A stretch of DNA of 64,000 nt from Apostichopus japonicus (taxonomy: Eukaryota > Echinodermata > Holothuroidea > Aspidochirotida > Stichopodidae), in assembly GCF_037975245.1 (NCBI RefSeq), contig NC_092581.1:16495303-16559302 (forward strand). Direction: 5' to 3'. This document shows, piece by piece, positions 26,301 to 40,600 of this stretch (within the stretch, counting starts at the first letter, position 1; every line of letters begins with the position of its first letter). The translations under genes were made by a program, and so were the position numbers. The notes beneath the pieces were generated by a model. The model saw only the letters and a program-made list of their open reading frames with translations, was not told where the DNA came from and did not search any database.

Positions 26301-29300
26301 CTATCACATACTACCAAATACTGGTACTACCACATACTACTACCACATACTGGTACTAACACATACTACTCATCAAAATACAACTTCGGGACTACTAGCA
26401 AGCCTAAGCTATACTGTAGTTTACTTAAAATTCCAACGAAGTTCTTTATCAAGTTTTTGAGGTGAAAAAGAGTTACAGCGAAGGACTGACCTAAGCCTCT
26501 GGCAGCAATGTCGGTGGCAATGAGGACAGCTGATGGTTTCTTGCAGAACTCGTCATAGATAGATACCCTTCGTAGTTGATTTAAGGTGCCATAGAGTGAC
26601 ATCACGGTGGTGCTGGGACGAAGTTTACAAAACACTTCAAAAGTAAATTTGACCTGACAAATAAAAAGGTATATTGCTTTAGATACATATTGCCATCAGT
26701 TTATCCGATGTTCTAGACTGAACCGTTGTGATAGTAAATTCTAAAAATAACATGCTCAAAGCAGTTTAATTTATTCATTCCAATCGGAAGGACCCAATTT
26801 ACCTTCAAAATTCTACCTACTTCACTTGATAATCTACATGTATGTATAACCTTGAAACTCAGAGTTGTCATACGACATCCAAAGGCTACGTACCACTGAA
26901 AATCAGAATAGAATTAAATAACATTTTTAAATTTTCCTCAACATCACAACTTCATGAAGATACAAGCCAGTGACTACCGAAAGAATTTTCACAACGTGAA
27001 ATAATTTAGTAGATGTAAGGCAAAGTTGCGGTTTAAATCTTCGGCAATGACATGGCAATGGTGGTTTCACCACAGCTGTTATATTGGTGGCCCTAAAACA
27101 TTAAACTTATACTAAACTTTGGGAATTCATTAAATTCAAGGAATGACCAAGTGAAGCAGTGAAAATTTGAGCAGCATCTTTTAAGAATAGAAAATTCAGA
27201 TTTAACTCTTATAAAACAGTTACAATCATACATTGCTTTTAGCTTTAAATGTAGGTACTGTAGAACTGTGTTAAAATTCAACTGTGCTGGGTCGCATTTT
27301 CAATAGATGAATGTCACCCTCTGTTTGATGTGCTATGCCTCACTGCACAGACCCATGGTAATAACATCATCACGGCTCCAATTCACATTTGAGATAATTT
27401 GCCTTTCAATTTGCCTATTCAATCATAAGGTCCCGAGTTCGAGTCACTCCAAGATTAATGTATTATTGTCCAGTTACAGAGTTGTTGACAATTCATAATC
27501 ATGGACATTAAATATGAATGTAAGAGACTGACTTCCGTCAGCTTGCGGCTTTGATAAGCCAATGATGGCTTCTTCGCAAGTTCCTGCTTCCAGGAAGATC
27601 TAACATACATACATACACGCATACATACATACATACATACACACCTATATACATACATAATTGTAAGGGTAACAAGGTCAGGTTAAACCATTGTAAACAA
27701 ATTTATGTACATTCCTTATTTACTTTGAATTATGATGTAAGTAAATTGTTTCAATGCAAAGCCCTTCAATATGTTCAGTAATTAAACTAAGCAACACAAA
27801 TTTTAGTGGTATCCTGGCTGCTACAAATAAATTGGACTTTAAGAAACCCCTCTTGAAAATAAAAGTAAACAAAACAGAAACTGTACATTATGGACAAAAA
27901 AATATCATTCAGTAACTGCAAAGAAAGACACAAGAGTTTTAAACGGGGTGGCAAGGAGACAATTAACAGTTCTCATCTTTGACAACCTCTGAAGCAAAAG
28001 AGCAGATAGAAATGCATCATTTAATATGTAAATGGTTAGGATCTGATTTCTCTGTGTTGTTTCTGGTGCTAGGTTACCGCAAAAATCATTTCCAAAACTG
28101 TATACCTGCAATATTGTTATAACCGAAAATTAAATATAAGGTGATGAAACAGCAACATCCAATGGATGATACAATACTATATACATGATATCAAAGGAAA
28201 CATTTAGTAGTATTCTAACAAGTCCTTTTCTCATGGATGATCCACTTTCAATTCCACATTTAACTTGTACTTCCCCGTCTCTGGAACCAGCTGCCTGTGG
28301 TTATTCGTGTGGCGGTTTCCGTCTCGGTCTTCAAAGGTCTCATGAAAACATATTTATTTACTGCGCAGTAGTTTTTGTATTTTTTGTTTGTGTTTGGGAT
28401 TGGTGTTTGCTTTTATTGTGTAGTTTATATTTGTTTCTGTAAAGCGCTGTGATCTTTTGTAGAGTGCTCTATCAATTACATAGTAGTAATAATAATAATT
28501 ACAATAAAGTATATTTCCGTGCCTATCTTTTTTTCACTCTGCATATATCACATGATAAAATCACCAAGCACATTGCCCAAATATTTTTCACAATTTTACA
28601 AGGGTGCATAGGTTGGGTCAGGTGGCACTGAGTCGGGTGGCATTCAGTCCGGCACTGTGTGGCCCAGTTTCACAGCGTAACTTTGAACACAAACACCACA
28701 GTGATATGAAAGCACAATTTATAAAATAACCCAAAGACCTCTGTCATCAAAGACAGTCTACCTCGGGCATCATACTCAATAATAATATTAATAATATTTT
28801 ATTTTTATATAGCGCTTTACAACAGCGATAGGTCTCAAAGCGCTTTACAGACGTTATATTACCCCTGGTCAATGATAGCCTGTCCCAGAGACAATCCCTC
28901 CAGTCAGCAGCAGTTATATACTGCGCCTAATGACAAGTTACCTCAAAGGTTCCCATTTAACCCCTGGGTGGAGAGGGGCAAGTGAGGATAAAGCATCTTG
29001 CCCAAGGACACAACGTAATGAACTAGGCAGGAATCAAACCAGCAATCCTTGGATCACGAGTCCGACACCTTAGCCAATTGGCCACCACGCTTTCAACGCA
29101 TGAACAAAATAAAGTTGTAAATTATATTATGGAACAAATCTTTGAGAGGAAACCAACCTGCTTACAACTGGACATAAAAACTAGGATCTTCTTATTCCTA
29201 TGAGCTTTGATGAAGGAGAAGAGGATGTTTATCTTCTGTTGCAGTTCACAGACAATGTAGCTCTGTGGAAAGAAAGAGATAACGAGATATATCTGTTAAT

Positions 29301-32300
29301 ATGGCCTACATGCACAGAATCAACCACACACAGTTCCCTATGGGGAACGTTGCTTTGCTAGATCAGCTCCACAGCTCTGGAAGAGTCTCCTCTTACATCT
29401 GAAAACAATCCAGCATGTGTCAACTTTCCAGAAAGAACTCAAGACGTTCTTATTCATGAATGCGTATCCAACTGTTGTGTCCATTTTGGGTACTTTGCCC
29501 CTGCAGCGCTTCTGAGCAGTTTTTTTTAACTGGATAAAAGCGCTTTCCAATTCTTATATTATTATTATTATTATGAGACTTGTATGATAGATAAACTTAC
29601 ATATTCACGCTGCTTAGAATGATATGTGGCGCTCACAATTATGTCAATAACAATTATGGTTGCTTGCTATGAATGAACATCCACTAATATTCTACTTCAA
29701 AATAGAGCAGATGAGTTTTATACCCAAAATGGATCCCCTCAGAAGTAAACTGCCTACATATTATACATTGATCATGGATTTTATCGATCAATGAATTAAG
29801 TAATATCTCTTGACATTCACTACTGTGTGGTAATATTTTGTGTTTATCACAAATAGATAGATGTTCCTAAACACAGTTGATTGCCCCTATACTACAGTGC
29901 TTGCAATAACAGTACTGTTCCGAAGTAACCTGACTTTTCAGAAAGAAATCAATATTTGCAGTTATCCCCCTCAGTTCCTTTTTGTCTAGGATTGCAATCA
30001 TCGGGATCATCCCTGTTTATCTGATAGCGCCATCCATGCAATGGAAACAGTTTAGTCTATTCCAATCAGCAGGGGCAAATCCATTTTTTGTTCTTGCAAG
30101 CAACAGCTATAATCCTAGTAAATGCTATTCACCTAGTCACAACAGAAATTTGATTGGAGTGAAATGAAAAAGCCAGACACGAAATTTCCAAAAGCTGGAA
30201 CTGAGAATCCTAGATGATAATTTAATAACTCCTATGTCCTATAAAACGATGGAAAAAAACAAACAAACAGCTTGTCTTTATTCAGTCAACATCATGCTGT
30301 TTTGTGATTAAGCATGTGACGATGTGGCCTAATGTTACAACTTAATACAGACCTGTAAAACATGGCCGCAGTACAATCCAGCCTATCGCAATATACTAAA
30401 TGTAACATTACACAATTGTCCTTTGAGCAACCACACATGCTAATTTGGTTAATAATCCAGCTAATCCAACAACCATCAAATCAGTCCTACCTTTTCATTG
30501 GTACAATTCTTATCCTGTTCTCATATGAGATCATACATGACCATATACAAATAACTGTACCTGTTCCATTGGAGGTCATATGTGACCATATGTATACGGT
30601 CACATGTCACCATATATATACGGTCATTTGTGACCATATATCTACACATAGATGTACCTGTTCCAATGTGAGGTCATATGTGACCATATATCCGGTCATA
30701 CGTGACAATATATATCTACACATACTGTAGATGTACCTGTTCCAATGTGCGGTCATATGTGACCATACATATATATGGTAATATGTGACCATATATATAT
30801 GGTCACATGTGACCATATATGTGATCATACGTGACCAAATATATCTACACATACATGTACCTGTTCCATTGGAGGTCAAATGTGACCATATTATATATGG
30901 TCATATGTGACCATATATATGATCATATGTATGGTCATATATATAGTCATATGTGACCATATATATCTACACATAGATGTACCTGTTCCAACTGTGCTGG
31001 GGTACTGTGTTCATGATGCTCATGTACTGCAATGTATTTAGGGTCCCTCAGGCTGAGGCGAGCAAGGTCCTTCACTGACCTAAGTGAACAAACAAAATAG
31101 TATCAGTTCAAATTACTCTGAAACAAAAATATGGTAAAAAAGTAATATAGTTTATTAATTCCACAATTGCTTCTTTGTTTTTATCCCAAAAGTACACGTT
31201 TATCTTACAGTTTCCAGGGAATAGTTTTGTAACTAGAACTTCTTTTGAGAATGTACCTTTGATCATTCTTGAGAAACTTGAAACAATGAAAATTCCAGGC
31301 AATGCAAATGGATATTTATATGCGCCATGTAAATTTGAGGGGCAACATCCATATTTATAATTGGCTAATTGAATACTATCTTTATGATGGTATACATTAA
31401 CTTTTTCAAAGCACTTTTAACCAACAAGCAAGTACTGACTTAACGAAATGTATAGTAAAACAAAAAACTTCATAAATTATTTAACCCATTTACAGAAATC
31501 ATGTAGTAAAATTGAGTGCATATGCAAATTTGTTATGGACCTTTTTAATTGCTTAGTGAGTTATCTCATTCTGACAGAATCTGACCAAACCAACCTTAAA
31601 TAACACAAAATATAAAACCAACATCATTGTCTCTCCAGGATTCTATTGTAAATAAAACAAGAATCTCAATGAAATGATACAATTTTAAGCATTTTTGTCT
31701 GAACTGTTGATTAATTGTAGGCTCAGGACAGACGGAAAGGAGAGGGGGAAGCAGAATAAAGAAATGAACAAGTCACAGACAAAGTCAAACCAGAATGCAA
31801 AAATGCATTGTGGTTTCGATGATGTAACATGAGCAGCTTTCTTCATGAATCTGACGTAATGTATAGTGAGGGTGTACATGTTTACAAGGGTTTCACAATT
31901 TGACCTCTGATGACCCCAAATAACCTTTGCCATCCACCAAAAACATTAAACTTCTTTTAAACAATGTGGTACTTCTACACACCATTTATGAGGTCTGCCC
32001 ATGATTCCCTTCTTGAGATATCGTGTTTACAAGGTTTTCACACATACGCCATCATGAATGCAAAGGTTACGATTATCATCGAAACCAAAATTGAAAATAT
32101 CCACAAGAACTGATAAACAAGTTGAAGAAAATAATGTGCAGTTCAAAGAGAGGGCTCCATATCTGTAATGGTTGATCTGCATAACCAATTAAAAAAATTA
32201 AAATTATGAACACATTTTAACTTCAAATGCACAGACAGTTTACCAGTTATCAGTGGACTATACTAGTTTCACACCTAATGTCAGCCATTCCATTTCTGAC

Positions 32301-35300
32301 AATTAAGTGTTGTGGGTTTGCATATAAAGTGCTTTAAAAAGAGATATTTATGAAGACCTTGAGAATAAAGCTGGTTATCTACTGTTTAGCAACCATGAAC
32401 TGTTGAAAACAATTATATTCTATGCAAGTGGGGTGGGAGGGGAGGGGTGGGAGGGGAGGAAGGGGGAGTGGTTAAGAGGGAAACAGATTAAATGGCAGAA
32501 TAGATTATTTGTTTGAGGTGAACCAGCTTTGTAGAATTATGACAACTGGTGAAGAATGGCAGAATACTTTACATCTACTGATGCCATCTCATGGGAGAGG
32601 ACGCAGACATAATGGGGGAAAGAGTATTTCTGTATTGCAGGTGAGAGTATTATTGTATTGAAGGTGATCTCGAGTATTAATGTATTATAGGTGAGAGTAT
32701 TACTGTATTGTATGTGAGAGTATTAGTGTATTGTACGTGAGAGTATTACTGTATTGTATGTGAGAGGATCACTGTATTGCAGGTGAGAGTATTACTGTAT
32801 TGCAGGTGAGACTACTTCTGTATTGTAGGTGAGAGTATTACTGTATTGTAGGTGAGAGTATTACTGTATTGTATGTGAGAGGATCACTGTATTGTATGTG
32901 AGAGTATTACTATATTGTAGGTGAGAGTATTACTGTATTGTAGGTGAGAGTATTACAGTATTTTAGGTGAGAGTATTACTGTATTGATGGTAAGAGTATT
33001 ACTGTATTGTATGTGAGAGTATTTCTGTATTGGTGAGAGTATTTCTGAATGCAGGTGAGGGTACTTCTGTATTGCAGGTGAGAGTACTTCTGTATTGCAG
33101 GTGAGAGTACTTCTGTATTGTAGGTGAGAGTATTAATGTATTATAGGTGAGAGTATTACTGTATTGTATGTGAGAGTATTAGTGTATTGTACGTGAGAGT
33201 ATTACTGTATTGTATGTGAGAGGATCACTGTATTGCAGGTGAGAGTATTACTGTATTGCAGGTGAGACTACTTCTGTATTGTAGGTGAGAGTATTACTGT
33301 ATTGTAGGTGAGAGTATTACTGTATTGTTTGTGAGAGGATCACTGTATTGTATGTGAGAGTATTACTATATTGTAGGTGAGAGTATTACTGTATTGTAGG
33401 TGAGAGTATTACAGTATTTTAGGTGAGAGTATTACTGTATTGATGGTAAGAGTATTACTGTATTGTATGTGAGAGTATTTCTGTATTGTAGGTAAGAGTA
33501 TTACTGTATTGCAGGTGAGAGTATTACTGTATTGCAGGTGAGACTACTTCTGTATTGTAGGTGAGAGTATTTCTGTATTGTGGGTTAGAGTATTTCTGTA
33601 TTGTAGGTGAGAGTATTACTGTATTGTAGGTGAGAGTATTACTGTATTGTAGGTAAGAATATTACTGTTTTGTAGGTGAGAGTATTTCTGTATTGTAGGT
33701 AAGAGTATTTCTGTATTGTAGGTGAGAGTATTACTGTATTGTAGGTGAGAGTATTACTGTATTGTAGGTAACATTAATTCTGTATTTTGTAGGTAAGAGT
33801 ATAACTGTATTTTAAGTGAAAGTATTACTGTATTGTAGGTGAGAGTATTTATGTTTTGTAGGTGAGAGTAGTAATGTATTGTAGGTAAGAGTAATTCTGT
33901 ATTTTGTAGGTAAGAGTATAACTGTATTTTAAGTGAAAGTATTACTGTATTGTAGGTGAGAGTATTTATGTTTTGTAGGTGAGAGTAGTAATGTATTGTA
34001 GGTAAGAGTAATTCTGTATTTTGTAGGTAAGAGTATAACTGTATTTTAAGTGAAAGTATTACTGTTTTGTAGGTGAGAGTATTTCTGTATTGTAGGTAAG
34101 AGTATTACTGTATTGTAGGTGAGAGTATTACTGTATTGTATGTGAGAGTATTACTATATTGTATGTAAGAGTATTACTGTATTGTATGTTGAGAGTATTA
34201 CTGTATTGTAGGTGAGAGTATTTCTGTATTGTAGGTGAGAGTATTACTGTATTTTATGTGAAAGTATTCCTGTATTGTAGGTGAGAGTATTTCTGTTTTG
34301 TAGGTGAGAGTATTTCTGTATTATTGGCAATTTTTTTGGCCAAATTACAGATACCTTCAAACTCAGGGCATTATGTAACCATGGAGAGAACTGGTTAGCT
34401 ATACGTGTTCCACATGTATGATGTTTCCACATGTATGATGTTGGCACATGTTCACACTAGATCTGGAATCAAATGAAATGTGCTCGTTACAAAACACTTT
34501 ATGGAGCAACTATGTACAAGATACTATGCAACAATGTGTTTTAATTCTACACAAGCAACAGAGCACCCATGGATGATATTCAACATCATCTGTCCTTGAT
34601 AACAAAGACAAATGTATTGTCAACAGGGTTCTATGAGGGTAGTCATAAAAATCTCTTACTTTCTATTAGGTTTTTGTGTTACTTCTAAAGAGCTGACCTA
34701 AAGATCTATACCTGGGTAGACTTACCAGTCCAGCCAATTTGATTGATGCCTTGATAATGATTTGCTAAAAAGTGGTATAGGTGTAGAGATGCAAGATGGA
34801 TTGCGAGCAGTGTGTTTGAGACCTTCTACAACCGTTCAAATGTTACATCTGTTTACAGTTATCTCTTAAAACAGCGATCAAAACCAGTTAATTCTGAGAT
34901 CATCATGTCACAACAATTTTATTTCCAAAATTCAATGTTCATCCCTGATCTCTGCTAATCAAAGGTATCAATATGAACCATTTAATTAATTTATGAATAT
35001 AATCAGTTTATGAATATAACAACCCTCCCAAACAAGCTATGAAAATTCTTGCTCCATTTGGGAGATTCCCCACAGTGGTTTCGAAAACCATGTCTCGAAG
35101 CTGTCATTTTGCAAATTGTGTGATGTCACAGTGCCACTAGGACATGAAACCTATTATTTTCTCTTTGTTTTATTCCTCACATTTGCACACTGTAAACCAA
35201 TGCCATCATTAGGTTGTGTTAAAAGCTTCAGTATTTTAAATTCACTGACATTTGCAAAGCCCATCTCCCTGATAGAAGGTAAATATTTAAAAGGAAAAAT

Positions 35301-37611
35301 ATGAAGAAAAAAATCAGAACAAAATGAAGCACTTGTGGCTCAATGATGTCATATATACTGTAGACTTAGTAAAGTTGTTAGCCTTGTGTGTCAAGAAACA
35401 TGTAATTTGCGATATTCTGCCAAATGGAGTAAGATTTTTTAGCTGCTTTGGGAAGAGGAAGCCCTCCTGGCAAGATCAGCCTAAACTGTACTATCTTGAT
35501 ATTCAGAGCATACAGTAGTCTACCAATTCAACTTTTGCAATTACTTGACAAAAAATTTATGAGTAGTTTCAGGGATGTAACGTATTAAGGCTTTAAGAGC
35601 AGATCCACATAAAGTGTTATTTGCCTGTTGTTGATTGCTGTCATCAATCAGAAGAAAAAACCACTATCAGAGACAAAATAATATACTGTAAGAGAGAGAA
35701 AACCTTAATAGATGTTCATGAAGAGTTGAAGGATAAGTTTCATGGCCTAATGGTTTGGCTGTACTTAAGTAAAGGCTGACCTTAAACCTTATTTTACACT
35801 GTTATAAATCATCCACAGATATACTAAGTTTCATCTGGTTGCCTTGAACACTTTGAAAAAATATCGTTGAGTTAGTAGATATATTTTTGATATGTACAAG
35901 AGGAGGGCAATCTTAGTATCTTGGTTCTACATTTTAAGGGATATGATCATACCTGTATGAGTAGCTCATACCTAAATGTGTACAGTAGATCATATTGCCT
36001 GTATGAATAGATCATACAGTACATGTATGAGTAGTTCATACATGTGTGAGTAGATCATACCTGTATTGAGTAGATCATATTACCTGTTTGAGTAGATCAT
36101 ATTACCCTGTATAAGTAGATCATACCTGTATGTGTACAGTAGATCATATTGCCTGTATGAATAGATCATACAGTACATGTATGAGTAGTTCATACCTGTG
36201 TGAGTAGATCATACATGTATGAGTAGATCATACCTATATAAGAAGATCATATTATCTGTATGAGTAGATCATATTACCTGTATGAATAGATCATATTTCC
36301 TGTTTGAGTAGATCATATTACCTATATGAATAGATCATATTACCTGTATGAATAGATCATATAACCTGTATGCATAGCTCACACAGGTCTGTATGAGTAA
36401 GTCATATTATCTGTATGAATAGATCATATTACCTGTTTGAGTAGATCATATTACCTGTATGAATAGATCATATTACCTGTATGAATAGATCATATTACCT
36501 GTATGAATAGATCATATAACCTGTATGCATAGCTCACACAGGTCTGTATGAATAAGTCATATTATCTGTATGAGTAGATCATATTACCTGTTTGAGTAGA
36601 TCATATTACCTGTATGAATAGATCATATTACCTGTATGAATAGATCATATAACCTGTATGCATAGCTCACACAGGTCTGTATGAGTAAGTCATATTACTT
36701 GTATGATTAGATGTATGAATTCATTGGTATTGCATGTCCTCTACAAGGCCAATTTAAGGTCAAAGCAGGAGAGTGAAATATAAAAGCAAAACCTTTGCCA
36801 AGTTATATCTAGGGTATGACACCAGTTTGTTTAAAGTTACATTTATGTCAAACTAACATACCAAAGATCATATTACCTGTATGAGTAGATCATATTACCT
36901 GTATGAGTAGATCATATTACCTGTATGAGTAGATCATATTACCTGTGTGTGTATCATACCTGCATGAGTAGATGATGTTACCTGTATTAATAAATCATAC
37001 CTGTATGCATAGATCATACCTGTATTCATGAGTAGATCATACCTGTATGAGTAGATCATATTACATATGTGTAGATCATATTACCTGTATGAGTAGATCA
37101 TTCCTGCATGAGTAGATCATATTACATATGTGTAGATCATATAACCTGCATGAGTAGATCACACCTGTATGCATAGCTCATACCTGTATGAGTAGATCAT
37201 ACCCGTATGACCAACAGGCCCAACCTTTATTTAACTTGACATCCCCCACAAGGTACAACAGGCCAACATGTTCAAACAAAAACAATGCATGTGGTTGATT
37301 TTGGAGTTTCAATGCAATGAGTGGAAGGGGATGGGGAGGGGGGCGGGGAGGAGATGGGAATAGGGTGGGGGTCTGGGGAGGAGATGGGGGAGGGGGTGGA
37401 GGTAGCAAGCTACCAGAACACTCTTTAATATTTATGCAAATTTCAAAGAAACTTGACAGAGAAATGTCAAATGTATACATTTTTTTGGTTATATTTCAGA
37501 GTACTAAATATTTTAGGAAATGTTGGGAAGACAAATGAACTGGTAACGAGATAACAGTCTGGAATCCTCAAATATTAGCTTTACTGAACGGATTCGAAGA
37601 GCATAAAAATA

Positions 37612-37659
<48 letters not shown>

Positions 37660-40600
37660 TATAAAATGAGAATGAAATTACAACCTGGCAGGCTGCACAG
37701 GTCTGTGAATGGCATTAGCACTTAACGTAAACAGAAGTTAACATGCAATGTTCAATTAGATGATAGAAAAGAAAGACTTCTAAGTATTGTCCCACGCCAC
37801 CAAGCAGAACATAACTAATGATTCGTGCAAAGTAATTTCACATTTCAGAGCTTTTCTGCAAACTAGTGTCTAAAACTTTATCTATTAACCTTGATGTACA
37901 AATACTGCATCATAAAATGCTTTCGTGGTATATTGATTAGAATATTGGACTTCATTGAGGCCAATATTCAATGGCTTAATTAGAAAATAAAGATATATAG
38001 AGACTGGAATATAAAACTAAATGAAACGTAAGGGTTTAAATAATCATATCATTCTACTCAAATTGAATACAGTAGAACCAATGCAAATATTATGAAGGTT
38101 ATTCAGCAATTGATACAAATCAAAATGATAGGATGTAGTTATCACAGCTGTGTCTTTTATAGTTACTAATGCCATGGGCTTAATCTTTTAATCTGCTTAA
38201 TCCATTCTCTTCATTACAAATAAAGACTTGAATAAAATATTAATAATAAAAAAATTACCGTAACCTTTTTACATCGTTACTCTTAATGGTAACTTGTACT
38301 TCACGAGTTGAATATATACTTGACCCATTATGTATTTAACCCAGGTATTTAAATTTTAGTATACATATGCAAAGATGTACCATTCAATGAATATATTTTA
38401 GAATTACTGCTAGACCAAGGGTGGGCAACCTTTTTGAATGAATGGGCCAGATATAAGGAGTGAAAAATTGACTGGGCCGCACCTAACCAAGGACCTGCTG
38501 TTGATTTCAAACCGTTGATTCCGAGGACTTAAATTCAAGCAATAGGTGTGTGTACTTAATCTCAATTCACAAAATCTTTAATTCTAAGCAGCTAGCTCGT
38601 TTTTTGTGATGATGTAAAATAGATTGATTTTTTTTTTCCTTTTCTTGAGACATCTCATGGACCGTAAAAAAATCATAGGCTGGCCTGCATGTGGCCCGTG
38701 GGCCGTAGGTTGCCCACCCCCCTGAACTAGACCATCTTTTGGGAGTAGGAAGCGCCACTAAGGGGGAAGGGGGGGCACTACTGGGCTTTGTAGGTTATTC
38801 CAAGCTCAGCACTGTCATAGGTTACTCTAATATTTCCATTCTTCCTATGAAATGAATCACTACAAGTACTTGTCAGTGAATGGCTGAAGTAGCTCATGGA
38901 CGGCTAGAAATGTCATCAGGAAATCAAGCGTCCTTGTTCGGTTCGGTTAGTACTGTACATGCATGTGACGTACTTTACAAACTTTAGCAACATGCTTCAT
39001 CCAGAATATGATTGTATGTGGAATTTTGGGCAACTGTCAACTTTGTTTTCACAGCCTAAGAATCATTCTTTAGCTAAAAGTAAGACTTAATGTTCTGCAT
39101 AATTGAACACGAGGGCAATCCAGCAAATCGTTTAGGAGATTTTGACACAAAATTGCGCTAAAAATATACAATTGACATTTAACCATGTCACCATTTGGTT
39201 TTGGGGGTGGGGAGGGGGGTCTGGGTGACCTTGGGGTACCATCCCACCGAGTTTGAAGAAAAAATGGCCCAGCCATTTATGCTGAATAGCTCTTGACAAC
39301 AAATTGGACACATACACACACCCTCCCACGCAATGTATATAACCCAACTGGCAAAGGAAATACAATATTTCATCCTCCCTATGGGAGCGATGAGATAATA
39401 ATTAACCAATTTACAATCCATTTACTGCACAATACTAAACTAGTGATCTCCCCCACCCCCACCCACCACCACCCCCTGCTGTTGTCATACCCTGTGAATT
39501 TCCCAGTGTTGATAACAGCCTAACTAATGTAAACTTCCACTGTTTATCTCTTACCTCTCCTCTTTCCCTGTTGGTTTCTTTCTTTCTTCTCTCCATCCCT
39601 TGTCTACTAAGCCCCTTACATCTATCTCTTTGTGTTCACCATGCTCATTAACCTGTCTGAATTCTGTGTGTGTTTGTGTCCCTTCTGTTACTGTTACTTG
39701 TCATTTAGCCTTTGAAGAAGATCCTGCTAGGATCGAAACGTCAGGCCAACTTACTTTTACACTTTCTCTTACACAGGCTCTCTAGTGGATAAGCAGTTTG
39801 CTAACAGTTTTTTTAATTATTTTAATGTAAAACCTAACGATGTGTGTATCACATTTGTGCATCATACCCTGGTTGGATTTGCTATCTAATTTGGGGGAGT
39901 TTCCATTTATGTGATCAATGATATGAGTGACCTTCATATTTATTTTTATCTCAGACTACACGAATTAAAGAGAGCTTTATTCAACTTGTTAATGCTGAAG
40001 GTATCCATTGGTTCTTTTCACCTATCATCTTCGATTTGTGTCTTACATTGTGCACATCACACTGTGAGCTGGCTTTACTTTTTTCTGTACAGTATTCTAT
40101 CCCATTGTCAACAAAAATTATGTGACACAAAAGTAAATTATTCAACCTTAAGTAAAAAATATGATTTCCCTCTGTGAGGAAAAGTACTATGAACCTGATG
40201 ATTGTGGGCAATAAGTACTTGGTAACAATCGTGACTAGGTAAATGCCGAAAATGGTATTCTTGTTGTCACTTCCAAGGCTGATTGAGTATTTAATGACTA
40301 GCTCGTCATGAAGTATGCACCATTTAGTACAAGGTCAACATTCCAGCTCAACAATGCAAGTCAGGAAGAACAGACTCATTAAACATGCCAACATTTCCAA
40401 GGTTGTCTAATGCAGTCACTTGACTAGAAACTTCGAAGGTTACTAAAGTATATGATGAATTCGTATCTCATTTAAAAAAAAAAAAAAAACAGTGGAAACT
40501 TGTAACTCTCAGTAATCTTACAACTTTTTCTACTGAAAGCCTAACATGTGTGCTAGTAGGATTACATGACCATTTTTATTCTAGGTCTGTTACTTTATCT

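Noticed and set aside
25950-26465. 171-codon frame rich in [10 protein letters not shown]
   Set aside because: A product of the ACTGGTACTACCACAT tandem repeat.
29020-29090. Candidate tRNA gene on the minus strand
   Set aside because: A and B boxes are present, but the sequence runs into a SINE body and (TTA)n tail and there is no convincing acceptor-stem pairing.
30362-30879. Open frames over 30362-30730 (plus) and 30607-30879 (minus)
   Set aside because: The repeated parts are translations of the exon 6 donor minisatellite; the remainder has no conserved features.
32640-34323. GGTGAGAGT repeats as splice donors
   Set aside because: The good donor match is on the plus strand, antisense to DDX10, and no plus-strand gene was found there.
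39640-39785. Frame encoding [16 protein letters not shown] as a protein segment
   Set aside because: The same DNA recurs in both orientations at 45.0-45.3 kb, so it is a repeat rather than a gene.
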